Positions 62,658 through 64,000 of a DNA stretch of 64,000 nucleotides are shown in pieces. The stretch's first letter is position 1. Every line of letters begins with the position of its first letter. The DNA lies in NCBI GenBank assembly GCA_036704825.1, contig JAUBSN010000011.1, positions 55,345 through 119,344 on the forward strand. Direction: 5' to 3'. The position numbers were made by a program, and so were the translations under genes. The notes beneath the pieces are model-generated. The model did no database searches. It worked only from the letters and a program-made list of their open reading frames with translations, and was not told the DNA's origin. The DNA comes from Microcoleus sp036704825. GTDB taxonomy: Bacteria; Cyanobacteriota; Cyanobacteriia; Cyanobacteriales; Microcoleaceae.

Positions 62658-63455
62658 TTATCCAAACTCCCAAATTGCCAGCTTTCCACCCACATTTAAC
62701 TGTGCATTATCACCGAAAGTGAACTTTATTTCCTGATGATCTTGAGCCTTCATCGTGCAAAAAACCTTGCGAATTCGATAACTGGGAGCAACTTGCTGAG
62801 ATACTTGTAAAGTAAAACCGTGAGAACGATAGGTAGTAATATCTCCTACGCAAGATGAGTCACAGCCAAAGACTCGAAGTAGTAATGCTAGTTCCTCGTG
62901 TTCCGCTAAGGTCAATTCAAGATGAACTTCTGAAATGTCGTCAAATAAAGAAGTTTCGGAAGTAGCAAGGTTTTTCAGATAAGCAGCACGGTCAAAGCAA
63001 CCAGCAGTGGTAAGCTTGATGTTTTTATAGTCTAAATAATCCTGATGAAATTCCATCAACCACGCATTGAAGGGTTCTGTCTCAGATTTGAGTGCCAAAT
63101 AATGAAACCAGGGTACTTTTCTATCTTCGGTTTGACGAACTTGCAAACCAGAAAACGTTTTTTGGGCTACTAAGGATTTTAGCTTTTCATCTACAATATC
63201 AATCTGTCCTGCTTGTTTACTATTGAAACCTATACCCGAAAAACCTTCCCTAAACCCTTCCACACCCCCAGGAGCAAAAAGCTCTATATAGCTATGTTTT
63301 CCCCTGAGATAAGTTCCCGCCCAACTCTCTTTATCAGTTTCTACTGTATCTCTGGATATTGTGCAGAATTCTTGGCTGATGAAGTCTGATTTGGCGATCG
63401 ACTCTAGCGTTTCTGGGTCGAGAGTAACATATAAATGGTTAAATTCTATTCCCAT
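62658..63455 (-). CDS. DUF5829 family protein
   Basis: 265 aa from ATG 63455; an alternative ATG at 63515 adds 20 residues that look unrelated (CSTICITKAQSV). The N-terminus GIEFNHLYVTLDPETLESIAKSDF and ESWAGTYLRGKHSYIELFAPGGVEG...GIGFNSK are the pattern I associate with DUF5829, which looks like a vicinal-oxygen-chelate-type beta fold. His and Glu residues (FNHLY, SYIELF) could bind a metal. Function unknown. It converges on the two peptide genes; a role with them is inferred only. Confidence 0.65.
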   Translation of the reverse strand: MGIEFNHLYVTLDPETLESIAKSDFISQEFCTISRDTVETDKESWAGTYLRGKHSYIELFAPGGVEGFREGFSGIGFNSKQAGQIDIVDEKLKSLVAQKTFSGLQVRQTEDRKVPWFHYLALKSETEPFNAWLMEFHQDYLDYKNIKLTTAGCFDRAAYLKNLATSETSLFDDISEVHLELTLAEHEELALLLRVFGCDSSCVGDITTYRSHGFTLQVSQQVAPSYRIRKVFCTMKAQDHQEIKFTFGDNAQLNVGGKLAIWEFG

Positions 63456-63550
63456 TGTTTTTACTGATTGAGCTTTAGTAATACAAATTGTGGAACAGGC
63501 ATTTTGCCCGTTCATAAAAACTCTTTAACTTAAGTCGCACCAAGGTATTA

Positions 63551-63675
63551 TATCATGTCCGATCGATTGACCGTAATATAAAAGCCGGGCGGTTTTTTGA
63601 GATTGGAGATTGTTGGCAAGATATTGTTGGTTAACCCGCCCCTACCATATTGGGGGTAATCGACCGGACATGATA
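63551..63675. mobile_element. MITE-like element, family B, copy 2
   Basis: Core 63555-63671 with ends ATGTCCGATCGATTGACC and GGTAATCGACCGGACAT. Outer TATC...GATA extends the inverted repeat. Same internal blocks as 13098-13213 (GGGCGGTTTTTTGAGATTGG, AACCCGCCCCTACC). Confidence 0.7.
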
Positions 63676-63734
63676 TTACAGCATATTCCATGTAGATGTA
63701 GATGGCGAGAAACAGGGTTTCGAGCAACAGAATC

Positions 63735-63850
63735 AGTTCCGATCGATTGACCATAATATCCCGGCCGGGCGGGTTTTTGAGATTGTCAATTATTCGCAGA
63801 TATTGTTGGTGAACCCGCCCCTACCTGATTTTGGGTAATTGACCGGACAT
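63735..63850. mobile_element. MITE-like element, family B, copy 3 (left end degraded)
   Basis: Left end reads CAGTTCCGATCGATTGACC in place of CATGTCCG...; right end GGTAATTGACCGGACATGATA is intact. Lies about 60 bp after copy 2 and runs directly into the left end of an IS5-like element. Confidence 0.65.
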
Positions 63851-63851
63851 G

Positions 63852-64000
63852 ATAGACCTCTTGCGAAAGTGCGAACACTCTAGTAAAATAAAAGAAAAAA
63901 TTAGCTCCCATAATATGAATTATGAACAATTACAAAAGTTAACCCCCAAAGACTTTAAACGCTACTCGGGAGTACATCAAGAAACATTCAAAGAAATGGT
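63852..64000 (+). mobile_element. left end of an IS5-like insertion sequence, cut by window edge
   Basis: ATAGACCTCTTGCGAAAGTG at 63852 resembles the terminal repeat I recall for cyanobacterial IS5-group elements, and a transposase ORF begins 63 bp later. The right end is outside the window. No duplication of the target can be checked. Confidence 0.55.
63915..64000 (+). CDS. transposase N-terminus (IS5-like), partial
   Basis: 28 codons visible: MNYEQLQKLTPKDFKRYSGV, then HQETFKEMV. This matches the start of small cyanobacterial IS5-group transposases (HTH then DDE), but the catalytic part lies beyond the window. No SD is obvious. Confidence 0.55.
   Translation, partial: MNYEQLQKLTPKDFKRYSGVHQETFKEM

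Overview
The window looks like chromosome of a filamentous, non-heterocystous cyanobacterium of the Microcoleus/Oscillatoria/Tychonema type. The grounds are the very frequent HIP1 octamer (GCGATCGC), magnesium chelatase ChlD, cyanobacteria-restricted families (DUF3038/DUF4335, DUF3370, DUF1400, MgdA-type glucolipid synthase, MuiA), many heptanucleotide repeat tracts (STRRs) and a high load of small palindromic repeats. I read no tRNA, rRNA or CRISPR array.

Layout. 1-2.8 kb: 3' part of an AtzE-type amidase, rpsU, and prfB with a programmed +1 frameshift. 2.8-8.3 kb: repeat-rich gap with a MITE-like element, a degenerate receiver-kinase, and mutS2. 8.4-10.2 kb: a type II restriction-modification module with an intact controller gene and operator but a broken methyltransferase and a frameshifted nuclease. 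10.5-18.2 kb: DUF3038/DUF4335 pair, a second MITE copy, DUF3370, a nucleoside hydrolase divergent from an S9 peptidase, and a small conserved gene. 18.4-22.9 kb: an NrtABD-like ABC importer (permease, Tat-lipoprotein binding protein, ATPase) with a UspA-like gene and a strongly structured leader. 23-27.4 kb: two paralogous RsbRD-type histidine kinases around an ArsB/NhaD-like carrier. 27.4-31.3 kb: chlD, a PEP-CTERM protein and a BI-1 family protein. 31.4-40.3 kb: a radical SAM enzyme carrying four TPRs inserted before its C-terminal cysteine domain, an IS630 relic, an orphan ParA-like ATPase with an overlapping small partner, a secreted beta-propeller, a polysaccharide polymerase-like membrane protein and a DUF1400 protein. 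40.4-44 kb: sucC and sucD separated by a tnpB-only IS605-type insertion. 44.3-51 kb: MgdA-like glycosyltransferase, a probable EbsA, a phosphotransacetylase-family protein, a DprA-like protein, a MAPEG protein and YajQ. 51.2-55.3 kb: a MASE1 hybrid kinase overlapping a REC-PAS-GGDEF diguanylate cyclase, preceded by the fossil tail of another such kinase. 55.6-60.1 kb: MuiA, Uma2, metF, trpS. 60.2-64 kb: an HlyD-type adaptor divergent from two small double-glycine leader peptides, a DUF5829 gene, two more repeat elements and the start of an IS5-like transposase.

The most notable signals are: (i) two peptide precursors with near-identical 24-residue GG leaders and unrelated cores beside an HlyD adaptor; (ii) the radical SAM-TPR-Cys architecture; (iii) a MITE family in which both copies have perfect 8-bp target duplications; (iv) an R-M module inactivated in both R and M while its controller circuit is intact; (v) repeated in-frame invasion of conserved proteins (ChlD twice, MutS2, AtzE, probably SucC) by palindromic or heptamer repeats.
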